64,000 bases of DNA from assembly GCA_040219575.1 (NCBI GenBank), contig JAVJSD010000090.1:20660-84659 (forward strand), given 5' to 3'. Position numbers and translations under genes: made by a program. Source of the stretch: JAVJSD01 sp040219575 (lineage in GTDB: Bacteria; Planctomycetota; Planctomycetia; Pirellulales; Pirellulaceae). The notes under the pieces were generated by a model. The model worked only from the letters and a program-made list of their open reading frames with translations. It did no database searches and had not been told where the DNA came from. This document shows positions 18,585 through 27,472 of the stretch, piece after piece (within the stretch, counting starts at the first letter, position 1; each line of letters starts with the position of its first letter).

Positions 18585-19655
18585 TCACGGGCCGTCCCAC
18601 ACCGCCGTGTTGATGGCGAAGTACTTGTTCACAAACGGCGGCCGTTTGCGGCTGGCGTACCAGATGCGGAAGCCGCCGTCGCGTTGGCGTATCACGCTCT
18701 GGCTGGTGGTGTAGTGCGACTCCCAGGGCCGTGCCGGATCGGGCCGCAGCACGGGATTGTGGGGACTCTTGTGCCAGTGGACGCCGTCGCTGCTGGCGGC
18801 GACGCCGATCGCCGTCTTGTTTGACTGGGCCTTGTTTGACTGGGCGTTGTTTGACTGGGCCGACCAGTAGCTGCCGTACCACATCACGTACACGTCGTCG
18901 ATCTTGAGCACCGTGGGATAGAACAGCCGGCCTCGCTCCCAGTCCTGATCGACCTGCAGAACCGGCTCGGGATGCACTTCCCACTCGCGCCCGTCGCGGC
19001 TGGTGGCGTGACGGAAGTTCCACGGCTCGGAAGAGACGTCGGTGTACCAGAGTTTGTAGACGCCCTTTTCTTTGACGATCGTCGGGGCGTAAACGTGCTT
19101 CAATTGCGCCTCCGACGGCGGCGTCCAGTGCACGCCGTCGCGGCTGGTCGTCTCGTGCAGCGTATGTAGACCGCTGCCGCCCTCGAAGTGAGTCGCCGCG
19201 AACCACATCCGCAATCGTCCCCCTTCGCGAATCGGCCGGCCGTCGGTCTCGCGAAGCAGCGTGGGCGTCAGCACGGAGTGCTTGCCGTCGCCGAATTGAA
19301 AGACGGGATTGTCGGCGTGCTTGGCGAACTGCCGGCCGTCCTCGCTGGTCGCCAGCCCCAGGCCGAACACACGTCGCGCCACCTCGCCGCGCGAACCACA
19401 ATACCACAACAGAAACCGCCCTTCGTCGCGCATCACACACGGCGCGAAGAGGTGTTGATCGTCGAACCGCCCCGCCTCGCCTAGCGACACGACCGGGCCT
19501 TCCGTGTCGCGACGCCACTCCTGCCTGCCGAGCCACCGTCGCACGGCGGGCGCAGGTTCGGCGTCATCGCCGGCATCCGCGGCGAAACCGATGTCGCGCG
19601 CGAGAGTCGCAAACAAAACAAGCAAGCACAAATCGCGAACGCGTAGACAGATCAC
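18585..19655 (-). CDS. Secreted glycosidase-like five-bladed beta-propeller protein
   Basis: Protein of 356 residues with a signal peptide (LCLLVLFATLARDIGFA). Repeated blades carry the pattern LWYCGS, MWFAATH, LWYTDV, MWYGSYW and IWYAS, each preceded by a TSRDG or SSDGVHW turn. This matches beta-fructosidase or arabinanase-like propellers of the GH43/GH32/GH130 fold. The catalytic acids cannot be assigned with confidence. A 15-bp unit repeats three times at 18816-18860, giving (AQSNK)-type insertions in a surface loop. GTG at 19655 is chosen because upstream sequence is a hairpin cassette. It precedes the CWPTR sulfatase gene. Confidence 0.75.
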   Translation of the reverse strand: MICLRVRDLCLLVLFATLARDIGFAADAGDDAEPAPAVRRWLGRQEWRRDTEGPVVSLGEAGRFDDQHLFAPCVMRDEGRFLLWYCGSRGEVARRVFGLGLATSEDGRQFAKHADNPVFQFGDGKHSVLTPTLLRETDGRPIREGGRLRMWFAATHFEGGSGLHTLHETTSRDGVHWTPPSEAQLKHVYAPTIVKEKGVYKLWYTDVSSEPWNFRHATSRDGREWEVHPEPVLQVDQDWERGRLFYPTVLKIDDVYVMWYGSYWSAQSNNAQSNKAQSNKTAIGVAASSDGVHWHKSPHNPVLRPDPARPWESHYTTSQSVIRQRDGGFRIWYASRKRPPFVNKYFAINTAVWDGP

Positions 19656-20045
19656 GGCGAGAACCTGTGTGTGAAAACGAGGCTTTGACTGGAAACGTCG
19701 TAGCGGAAGTCGTGAGACGTCGTGAGACTTCCGACGGCATTGAAACAGGAAACTTCGTAGCGGAAGTCGTGAGACTTCCGACGGCATTGAAACAGTGGAA
19801 TTCGAAATCAAGCGACTTGTCCATGGACGGCGTCGGCCATGTTACGGGCACGAAAGAAGTATTAGTAGTAGGACGGAACAACCGAAGGGCGGTTCCGGCG
19901 GATGCGCCGCTGGGGGATGAATTGCGACGGCGGGCCTTCGTGTGCGCGGCGATTGGGAATTGCCGGAACAGCGCACGGCTTGTTCCAGCCTACGTCTGTC
20001 GGCCTACGTCTGTCGTCGCCGACGCTGCCAGCGTCGCGCGGTCGA
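19656..20045. repeat. Paired-hairpin cassettes and inverted copy of the GTAGGCCGGAAC element
   Basis: Two copies of GGAAGTC-GTGA-GACTTCC, the first with an internal duplication, occupy 19699-19800. The element from 16187-16310 is repeated in reverse orientation at 19873-19996. A GACGCTGCCAGCGTC palindrome lies at about 20024-20038. No gene is supported. Confidence 0.7.
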
Positions 20046-21650
20046 TCATCCGCTCGTGAGGCGCTGGCTCGCTTTTTGCCAGTTGTCGTCTTCGTCCTGC
20101 ACCGGCAACAGTCCCTCAACCCGCGTCCCGGCGGGAAAACAGAGAAGGTTCGCCTCCGGCTGGTAGGCGGCGAACACGTTGCGCCGATGCCCGAAGAAAT
20201 TTCGCGGGTTGTAATAGGGCTCGATGATCCAGTAGGCGTCGTATTCGAACCCGTGGATGCAGCGGAGGATTTCCGCCGAGCGGTCCACCGTATTGTTCTC
20301 CACACACAGGAGCGGACGCAGCCGGCCGATGGTCTCCGCCGCCCCGAGCAGGACCTCCCTCTCCATCCCCTCGACGTCGATCTTGAGCAGTTTGCAGCGA
20401 CGCAAGCCAAGCTCGTCGATCGACAGGGCGTCGACCTGTTCGCCGGCCGACTGCTGTTTGAGCGACAGCGCGCCGAAGTTCTGCGCGGCGCCGGGATCCA
20501 AAAAGGGAACGTGCACCGTCGACCGCTCCGCGGCGATCGCCGCGCGGCGGCAATCCACGTTCGTCAATCCGTTCAGCGCCACGTTGGCGCACAGGTTTTG
20601 AAAGGCCAGTCGCTGCGGTTCGAAAGCGAGAACAAACCCGCGCGGCGCCACGCGTTGGGCGAAGAACACCGTATGCGTGCCGATGTTCGCCCCCGCGTCG
20701 ACCACCACGTCGCCGCTCGTCAGCAGGCGGCCCAACTGCTCCAGTTCCCGATCGCACCATTCGCCGTACAAGTCCAGCGACCTGCCGATAAACGCATCGT
20801 TCACGTTGTACAGCATCCATCCGTATTTGCTGCGATTGAGCGCCATCGGCCCGCTTCGCAGCAGCGGTTGCGAAACGGCCGCCGCGGTGGTTGCCTTGCC
20901 GGTCGGCGCCACGCTGCGTGGCGCGATCTTCTGCGAAGCCGCCGGCGAATCGCGCGACGCGGCGTCGGCGCCGGGCGGCATCGCGTAGCCGTACTCGGCC
21001 GCTAGCTCAAACAGTTCCTCACGCGCCGCGCCGCGCGGCAGCGCATCCGCCTCGAGCGATTCGCCGTGAGCCGCTTGAAGGTCCCGGTTGTCGATCGCGG
21101 CCAGCGCGTCGGCCGCATGCTGCTCCGTGGAAGGCTGGCCCAAGAGATCGAGAATCCGCAGCAACACGTCGGGAGTCAGCGCCTCCACCGGGTAGCGAAA
21201 GACCTTCAAGCCTCCGCTCGATTCCTCTCCAGTCGCCTCTCCAGTCGCCTCTCCAGCCGCCTCCACGGCGCGATTCCATTGCACCCAATAGCGCATGAAG
21301 CGCTCGAGGGGATCGGCGGCCTCATACGCCGAACTGTGACGGCGGACGAACTCCCGATACGGTTCGTGCCGCTGGTTGACCTCGTCGTGAAAAAAGCGAA
21401 GTCTCATGAAGGACTCGGCCACGTCCAGGGGATGCCGCGTCTGGTGCAGCACGACCGTCCCGGCCGGCAACTCCGCCAGCCAGGGAGCCGCCAACCAACT
21501 GGCGTCGCCCGGGAAGGAGCCAAAGTCCACCGTGCGCGTCTTTGGGTGGAACACGCTTTCGTGCCCGCAACGCACTCCCAGGGCCGACAGCAACCGGCTG
21601 ATGTAGCCCGTTCCCGACTCCCCGCTGCCGGTCACCACAAAATGTTGCAT
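20046..21650 (-). CDS. Sulfotransferase-like domain fused to FkbM methyltransferase
   Basis: Two-domain protein of 534 residues. The N-terminal half has a P-loop, TGSGESGTGYISRLL (about 7-21), and HQTRHPLDVAESF, which resemble PAPS-binding motifs of sulfotransferases. A variable linker holds a 12-bp repeat (AGEATGEATGEE). The C-terminal part is an FkbM-type SAM methyltransferase: VVDAGANIGTHTVFF with Asp318, the acidic AFEP strand, and KIDVEGMEREVL. GGAG precedes the ATG at 21650 by 9 nt. Such a fusion could sulfate and O-methylate one glycan or lipid. It adjoins the sulfatase region, so the organism may both make and degrade sulfated glycans. Acceptors unknown. Confidence 0.82.
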   Translation of the reverse strand: MQHFVVTGSGESGTGYISRLLSALGVRCGHESVFHPKTRTVDFGSFPGDASWLAAPWLAELPAGTVVLHQTRHPLDVAESFMRLRFFHDEVNQRHEPYREFVRRHSSAYEAADPLERFMRYWVQWNRAVEAAGEATGEATGEESSGGLKVFRYPVEALTPDVLLRILDLLGQPSTEQHAADALAAIDNRDLQAAHGESLEADALPRGAAREELFELAAEYGYAMPPGADAASRDSPAASQKIAPRSVAPTGKATTAAAVSQPLLRSGPMALNRSKYGWMLYNVNDAFIGRSLDLYGEWCDRELEQLGRLLTSGDVVVDAGANIGTHTVFFAQRVAPRGFVLAFEPQRLAFQNLCANVALNGLTNVDCRRAAIAAERSTVHVPFLDPGAAQNFGALSLKQQSAGEQVDALSIDELGLRRCKLLKIDVEGMEREVLLGAAETIGRLRPLLCVENNTVDRSAEILRCIHGFEYDAYWIIEPYYNPRNFFGHRRNVFAAYQPEANLLCFPAGTRVEGLLPVQDEDDNWQKASQRLTSG

Positions 21651-22356
21651 CTCGCGTCTCCCCGCGCCGCCCCCTTTTCCTCCGGACAACTCAGCGGTGG
21701 CGCCTCGTCTGGCTCGGCTCGCGACCGGTGGTCTCGCCGATTTTTCCGTGGGCTGCGCCGTTCACCTGCCTCGCCGGTCAGCGGAAAGAAGAAGGTTCAT
21801 TCCGCGGAAGCGTATTGTGCCTGGAAGCGTGCGGACATCCTGAGCCGATCGGTTGTCACGACTGACAGGAACGCCCGCATGTCGGCGGTCATTGTACCGC
21901 GAATTGTACCGCGAATCCGCCGGACGCGGCCATCGGTACGCTGGCTAGGTGATGGGAACGTTCGTTTGCACGATGCCCGGCTATCGACAAGAGATAGTTT
22001 CTTGGGCGGCGTCGCGGCCGATCCGCGTGAGCCTGCTCCCCTTGTTGTATCGCTCAGCAGCACTCTGCCAAGATATCGCAAGATGATATCCAGCGGGTGT
22101 CAACGACACCCGTTCTCACGTTCATCGTTGCCGATTGATGCTGTGGTGATGGTCAATCGCACGGGCCCTTCGCACCGTGGAAACGCGAAACGCCCCCGTT
22201 GCCGACGATCTCTTGCCGACGATCTCTTGCGTTTGCAATCGCCCATCCGCGGCGTCACAATAGGGCGGCCGCCTTGGGCGGCGCACTCTGGCGACATTCC
22301 TTCCCTCTGGCGACATTCCTTCCACGCTGCTTGATTTTCTCCACGCGAGGCGCACC
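21651..22356. other. Intergenic region with three short tandem duplications
   Basis: No gene is supported. Exact tandem duplications are seen: 12 bp at 21891-21914 (ATTGTACCGCGA twice), 14 bp at 22199-22226 (TTGCCGACGATCTC twice) and 19 bp at 22286-22323. The region presumably contains divergent promoters for the flanking genes, but no convincing -35/-10 pair was seen. Confidence 0.6.
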
Positions 22357-23454
22357 TTGCCAGCCACCTATCGCATCGGCGTCATCGGCCATACCGGTCG
22401 GGGCAACTACGGTCACGGCATCGACACCGTCTGGCTGGAAATGCCCGACACGGAAATCGTCGGCGTGGCCGACGCGCAGGAGGCCGGCCTCAAGTCGGCG
22501 GCCGCCCGGCTCAAGGCGCCCGCCGCCTACGCCGACTACCGCAAACTGCTCGACGAGCAGAAGCCCGACATCGTCAGCATTTGTCCGCGCTGGCTCGACC
22601 AGCATCGCGAGATGGTGCTGGAGGCGGCCCAGCGCGGCATCCATATCTATATGGAGAAGCCGTTCTGCCGCACGCTGGCCGAGGCCGACGAAATCGTCGC
22701 CGCCTGCCAGAAGCACAAGATCAAGCTGGCCGTCGCCCATCAGACCCGCTACAGCCCCAAAATGCAGGTGATTCGCGATCTGATCTACGACGGCAAAATC
22801 GGCGAGGTGCTCGAACTGCGCGGCCGCGGCAAAGAGGATCGCCGCGGCGGCGGCGAGGATCTGTGGGTCCTCGGCAGCCACATCATGAATCTGATTCACC
22901 ACCTCGGCGGCGAACCCCGCTGGTGCTTCGCCGTCGTGCAGCAAGACGGACGCCCCCTCAACAAGCAGGACGTCGCCGAAGGCGCCGAGGGCATCGGTCC
23001 CTTGGCCGGCGACACCGTTCACGCCATGTACCAACTCGACGACGGCGTGATGGCCTCGTTCGACTCCTGCCGCGACACCGCCGGCGGACGGTTCGGCATG
23101 CAGATTCTCGGCTCCAAGGGAATGCTCGACCTGACGACCGGCTTCCTGCCGCCGGTCAACTATCTGGGCGATCCCTCCTGGTCGCCGGGACGCAGCGGGA
23201 AAAAGTGGATCCCCGTCTCCAGCGCCGGAATCGGAGAGCCCGAACCGCTCGACGCGTCGGGGCACACCGCCGGCAACCTCGCCGCCTGCCGCGATCTGAT
23301 CGCCGCGATCGAGGAGGACCGCCTGCCCGAATGCAGCATGTACGAGGCCCGCACGACGGTCGAAATGATTGCGGCCGTGTTCGAATCGCAACGGCAAGGC
23401 CGCCCCGTCGCGGTGCCGCTGAAGAATCGCGAGAACCCGCTGACGTTGCTGTAA
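22357..23454 (+). CDS. Gfo/Idh/MocA family oxidoreductase
   Basis: NAD(P)-dependent dehydrogenase of 365 residues for sugars, inositols or related polyols. The N-terminal Rossmann start is YRIGVIGHTGRGNYG. EKPFC at 100-104 is the conserved Glu-Lys-Pro whose Lys takes part in catalysis. The C-terminal domain has an intact GSHIMNLIHHLGG block with likely catalytic His. The start is TTG, chosen because GAGG lies 8 nt upstream and no better codon precedes the Rossmann strand. There is no signal peptide, unlike many planctomycete paralogues. Substrate unknown. Confidence 0.88.
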   Translation: MPATYRIGVIGHTGRGNYGHGIDTVWLEMPDTEIVGVADAQEAGLKSAAARLKAPAAYADYRKLLDEQKPDIVSICPRWLDQHREMVLEAAQRGIHIYMEKPFCRTLAEADEIVAACQKHKIKLAVAHQTRYSPKMQVIRDLIYDGKIGEVLELRGRGKEDRRGGGEDLWVLGSHIMNLIHHLGGEPRWCFAVVQQDGRPLNKQDVAEGAEGIGPLAGDTVHAMYQLDDGVMASFDSCRDTAGGRFGMQILGSKGMLDLTTGFLPPVNYLGDPSWSPGRSGKKWIPVSSAGIGEPEPLDASGHTAGNLAACRDLIAAIEEDRLPECSMYEARTTVEMIAAVFESQRQGRPVAVPLKNRENPLTLL

Positions 23455-23524
23455 GACGGTGCGGGCTCGAGGCGACCGTGGTGGACGTCCGCCGTACAAG
23501 TTCGGCCGCGTCCGTCGCAGGTGG

Positions 23525-24151
23525 TCAGGGACCGCCGGACGAATCGATCCGCTGGGGTTCGCGCAGCGCCTCGATCAATCGCGGCACCGCCTCCGCGGCG
23601 CCGGGGCCGATTTCGCCGAGGGCCCGCGTCGCCGCCTTGCGGACCTCTTCATCGCGATCGCCGAGCGTGCGGATCAACACGGGGACGGCGTCCTTGGCGT
23701 CGGGACCGATGCGGGCCAACACGTCGGCCGCCCGCTTTCGCACCAGCGGATTGGGATCCGACAACGCCTGCGCGAGTTGCGGGACGGCGGCCCGGCCGAT
23801 CCGCCCCAGGGCTTTGGCGGCGGTCTCGGGCATGTCCCACTCTTGGTAGGGCTCGATGGGAGGGGTGGTGGCAGGCGGGGTGCGCAGCGTATCGGCCAGC
23901 GACTGCGTGGCGGTAACCAGTTGGATGTTCGAAGGGTCGGGCGTGGGCGAAAGGGTGGGCGGGGGGGCGGCCGGGGACTGATCTCCCCGCACATCGTAGG
24001 GGCTGGTCACCTTGGCCGCTTTTGCCGGTTCCGGGGACTGCGGAGACTTTCCGCACCCCGTAAGGGTCGTCACGAGCGCCAAACAGGAAGCGAGCGTGAT
24101 GAAAGCAGTCGGCATTGCCTGGCCGACCGATGTCGCTGGCGAGCTCTTCAT
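23525..24151 (-). CDS. HEAT-repeat lipoprotein
   Basis: Predicted lipoprotein of 208 residues. The signal ends in TLTGC with Cys33 as lipidation site. A Pro/Thr-rich linker follows, then three HEAT or PBS-lyase-type repeats from about residue 110 (AAKALGRIGRAAVPQLAQAL, VRKRAADVLARIGPDAKDAV, VRKAATRALGEIGPGAAEAV). Such repeats form protein-binding solenoids. GGAAGG lies 6 nt before the ATG. It converges with the Gfo/Idh/MocA gene and is divergent from the exporter operon. No enzyme function is implied. Confidence 0.85.
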   Translation of the reverse strand: MKSSPATSVGQAMPTAFITLASCLALVTTLTGCGKSPQSPEPAKAAKVTSPYDVRGDQSPAAPPPTLSPTPDPSNIQLVTATQSLADTLRTPPATTPPIEPYQEWDMPETAAKALGRIGRAAVPQLAQALSDPNPLVRKRAADVLARIGPDAKDAVPVLIRTLGDRDEEVRKAATRALGEIGPGAAEAVPRLIEALREPQRIDSSGGP

Positions 24152-24845
24152 GGCAGACCTTCCTTGAGCTGCTTTGAATTCGAGCGCGGAAATCTATCAG
24201 AAGCGCCGCCGCTGTGTCCACATCACACGCCGCCGGTCGCCGACAAGCCGACAGGCTTCCCGACAAGGCGCCGACAAGAGACGGAACAGAGGCCAGGACC
24301 GACCGCCGGTCGAACGAGGGGGATTTCGCCACACCGTTCGGGGCGTCGGGTTGGTCCATAACGATTATTCGCCCAGGAATTGGCCGCCCTGCCGACAATG
24401 CGGGCGTCGCATCGATTTTGAGCGGCACCTTCGGCGTCGCGGCGGGTTTCATCTCGTTGTAGGGAGAGAGTATGCGCGGACTCGGCGCGGCGGGCATGTT
24501 CGGTAAAAAAGGTGACATGGGATCGCCAACCGGGTAGAATTAATGGTCCGCTAATAGGCCGCGACACGTCGGGAACGCGATGGACGTGCCGCCCCTACGG
24601 CGGATGCCGGCGACACGCCTTGAGGCAGCGCGGGACCGGCGCCTCCCACCTACCGACCTTCGTTCGCTCGAGATTTCGGCCTCCGTACCGCGTGCACGCC
24701 GCGAATTCGCCCTCACGCCTTCGCCCTCACGCCGGGACGTTGTCGAGTCTCTTCGCGACCGACCAGCGCCGACAAACCAGCGCCGAGAGATCAGCGCCGA
24801 GAGACCATCGCCGAGCCGATTTCCCTCCCACCTGAAAGCATCGTC
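24152..24845. other. Intergenic region upstream of the MacAB-like operon
   Basis: No gene is supported. Short imperfect direct repeats occur, for example GCCGACAAG-like units at 24239-24285 and GCGCCGAGAGA-like units at about 24780-24812, which look like slippage products. The region separates divergent genes and should contain both promoters; none was recognised with confidence. Confidence 0.5.
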
Positions 24846-26687
24846 ATGGACCACTCCTTTCGCGGGCGAAGCGACGCAGCCCGAGGCCGCCGACGAAATC
24901 GAACGGGCTCCACCTGGTGGCTCGTGTTGGGGGCGCTTGTGGGCGTCACGGTCATCGGCGGCGTGACCGTCTACTTCGTGATGGGGGCGTCGGAGAACGT
25001 GGCCGACAAGCCGATCGTGGTGCCCGTCGTCAACGCCCCCTTCGATCACACCGTGCTCGAGGAAGGCGAAATCGAAAGCTCCAACAGCGTGGAAGTGAAA
25101 TGCCAGGTGAAGTCGCGCAACAGCGGCGGCACCGAGATCATCTGGGTGGTGGATGAAGGAACGCACGTCGAGGCCGGCGATCTCCTCTGCAAGCTCGACG
25201 CCTCGCTGTTGCAGCAGGAACTCGACCAGCAACGCATCAACTGCAACACCAGTCAGGCCCTGGTCGTCCAGGCCGAGAACGCCTTCCGGGCCGCGGAGAT
25301 CGCGCTCAAGGAGTACGAACAGGGCACCTACGCCCAGGAGCGGCAATTGATCCTCAACGAGATCTTCGTGGCCAACGAGAATCTCGAACGCACGCGGCAG
25401 TCGATCGCCTCGACCGAGCGACTGGCGGCCAAGGGACTGACCGACATGCTGCAACTGCAGGCCGATCAGTTCGCCGTCGAAAAGGCGCAGAACGAACTCA
25501 AGTCGGCTCGCGGCAAACTGACCGTGCTGGACATGTACACCAGCCAGAAGATGATCAAGACGTTCGAGAGCGACATCGCCACGGCCGAGGCCAAGTGGGG
25601 CGCCGAGAAGCAAAGTCACTCGTTGGAATTGAAGAAGTTGGCCGAGTTGGAGGAACAGGTTAAGGCCTGCACGATCACGGCGCCGGTCGCGGGGCAGGTG
25701 GTGCACGCCAACCGGTACAGCAGTCGCGGCGGCGCGGAATTCGTCGTCGAGCAAGGCGCCCGCGTGACCGAAGGCAAGGCGATCATCCGCATTCCCGATC
25801 CCAGCCAGATGCAGGTCCGGGCCAAGATCAACGAATCGCAGGTGACGCTGGTGAAGCCGAACATGCCGGTCTCCATTCGCATCGACGCCATTCCGGACTC
25901 GAATCTGCGCGGAGAAGTGACGCGCGTCAACAAGTACGCCGAGCCGGGCAACTGGGCCAGCGGACAGATCAAGGAGTACATGACGCTGGTCCGGATTCTC
26001 GATCCCCCCGACGTCATTCGCAGCGGCATGACCGCCGAGGTGCGGATCCACGTCGAACAGCGGCCCGCGGCGCTGCAGGTGCAGACGCAGGCGGTCTGTG
26101 AACACAAGGGCCAGTACTTCTGCCTGGTCGAGACCGGCAAGAACAAGTACGAAACGCGGCCCATCACCATCGGCTCGAGCAACCAGAAGATGGTCACGAT
26201 CGAGTCGGGGAACGTGCAGGAAGGCGAACAGTTGGTGATGAATCCCCGCGGATTCGAGCAACTGCTGAACCTGCCCGACTTGCCCGACCCGCAGCGGATG
26301 CAGGTGGCCTCGGAAAGCTCGTCGGCGGACGGCGTCCCTTCCGACGGTCGCCCCGGGCCGCCCAGCGGCGGTCCCCCCGGCAGCGACCAGGCGGGAGACG
26401 GTTCTCCCGGCGGCGGTCCTCCTGGAGGCGGCCCTCCCGGCGGCGGTGCTCCCGGCGGCGGGCGTGTTTCGCCGATGGATCGCTTCGACAGCGACGGCGA
26501 CGGGCGGCTTTCGAGCGACGAATTGGCGGCGGCCCCCGAACAACTCCGCGGCCGCCTGTCGAGCGCCGACGCGGACGGCGACGGCTTCATCGACGGCGGC
26601 GAACTCACGCAGGCCTTCGCCGCCCTGCGGCAGGCCGGCGGATTCGGCGGAGGCCCGCCCCCCTCGGGTGGAGGCGAAGGCGAATGA
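24846..26687 (+). CDS. MacA/HlyD-type periplasmic adaptor with C-terminal EF-hand pair
   Basis: Membrane-fusion subunit of an ABC exporter, 613 residues. A membrane anchor lies at about 24-46. Biotinyl-lipoyl-like halves flank a long coiled-coil hairpin (about 110-270), followed by beta-barrel domains (VRAKINESQVTLVKPNMPV). The unusual tail has a Gly/Pro-rich linker (about 500-540) and two canonical 12-residue EF-hand loops: D548, D550, D552 to E559, and D575, D577, D579 to E586. The tail should bind calcium in the periplasm. The stop codon overlaps the next ATG by 4 bp (ATGA), so translation with the ATPase is probably coupled. Confidence 0.88.
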   Translation: MDHSFRGRSDAARGRRRNRTGSTWWLVLGALVGVTVIGGVTVYFVMGASENVADKPIVVPVVNAPFDHTVLEEGEIESSNSVEVKCQVKSRNSGGTEIIWVVDEGTHVEAGDLLCKLDASLLQQELDQQRINCNTSQALVVQAENAFRAAEIALKEYEQGTYAQERQLILNEIFVANENLERTRQSIASTERLAAKGLTDMLQLQADQFAVEKAQNELKSARGKLTVLDMYTSQKMIKTFESDIATAEAKWGAEKQSHSLELKKLAELEEQVKACTITAPVAGQVVHANRYSSRGGAEFVVEQGARVTEGKAIIRIPDPSQMQVRAKINESQVTLVKPNMPVSIRIDAIPDSNLRGEVTRVNKYAEPGNWASGQIKEYMTLVRILDPPDVIRSGMTAEVRIHVEQRPAALQVQTQAVCEHKGQYFCLVETGKNKYETRPITIGSSNQKMVTIESGNVQEGEQLVMNPRGFEQLLNLPDLPDPQRMQVASESSSADGVPSDGRPGPPSGGPPGSDQAGDGSPGGGPPGGGPPGGGAPGGGRVSPMDRFDSDGDGRLSSDELAAAPEQLRGRLSSADADGDGFIDGGELTQAFAALRQAGGFGGGPPPSGGGEGE

Positions 26688-27406
26688 CCGCGGCCGCCAG
26701 CTTGCGCGAATTGAGCAAGTCGTACTTTCTCAAGAGTGAAACCGTGCACGCGCTGCGGGGCGTCAGTTTCGACGTGCCGCAGGGCGACTACGTTGCGATC
26801 ATGGGCCCCTCCGGTTCGGGAAAGAGCACGCTGCTCAACCTGCTGGGATGCCTCGACCGGCCGACCGGCGGGCAGTTGTTTCTCGGCGACGACGATGTCT
26901 CGCGGATGACCGACGATCAGTTGTCGCGCGTCCGCGCCACCCGCATCGGCTTCGTCTTTCAGTCGTACAACCTGATTCCGCAACTGACCGTCGTGGAGAA
27001 CATCGAGGTGCCGCTGTATTACCAGGGGCGGATCAACGGCGACTCACGCCGCCGCTGCCGCGAACTGGCGGGAATGGTGGGACTGGCCGACCGGCTCAGC
27101 CACCGACCCACGCAGCTTTCCGGTGGTCAGCAACAGCGCGTGGCCATCGCCCGCAGCCTGGTCAACGATCCTTATTTCATCCTGGCCGACGAGGCGACGG
27201 GCAATCTCGATTCGGTGACCACCGAGGAGATCCTGGCGCTGTTCGAACGCCTGAACGCCGAGGGCCGCACGATCATCATGGTCACGCATGAAGACGAGGT
27301 GGCGGCCCACGCCAAACGCGTCGTCCGGTTGCGCGACGGTCTGCTGCAGTCCGACGATCGAAACACCAACCGCATCATCCCCCATCCGGCCGCGGCCGCC
27401 GGTTAG
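26684..27406 (+). CDS. MacB/LolD-type ABC transporter ATPase
   Basis: ATP-binding subunit of 240 residues. Walker A GPSGSGKST begins at residue 41, the Q-loop is in FVFQSYNLIPQLT, the signature LSGGQQQRVAIARS begins at about 145, Walker B is ILADEATGNLD, and the switch His is in MVTHED. It belongs to the LolD/MacB/FtsE branch that powers lipoprotein extraction or export of peptides and macrolides. It overlaps the adaptor gene by 4 bp and is followed 66 bp later by the permease, so the three form one operon. Confidence 0.95.
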   Translation: MTAAASLRELSKSYFLKSETVHALRGVSFDVPQGDYVAIMGPSGSGKSTLLNLLGCLDRPTGGQLFLGDDDVSRMTDDQLSRVRATRIGFVFQSYNLIPQLTVVENIEVPLYYQGRINGDSRRRCRELAGMVGLADRLSHRPTQLSGGQQQRVAIARSLVNDPYFILADEATGNLDSVTTEEILALFERLNAEGRTIIMVTHEDEVAAHAKRVVRLRDGLLQSDDRNTNRIIPHPAAAAG

Positions 27407-27472
27407 CAACCGCGACTGGATGCATCATCCCGTTTCTGCAATCCGCAATCTGAAATCTGAAATCACCACCCC
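27407..27472. repeat. AATCTGA heptamer tract inside the ABC operon
   Basis: AATCTGA/AATCCGC heptamers at 27437-27466 sit between the ATPase stop codon and the permease ATG. The tract ends 6 bp before the ATG, so it replaces the normal ribosome-binding region. Confidence 0.75.

Noticed and set aside
24223..24567. 114-codon minus-strand frame in the gap before the exporter operon
   Set aside because: No conserved motif, no ribosome-binding site and composition typical of random high-GC sequence.
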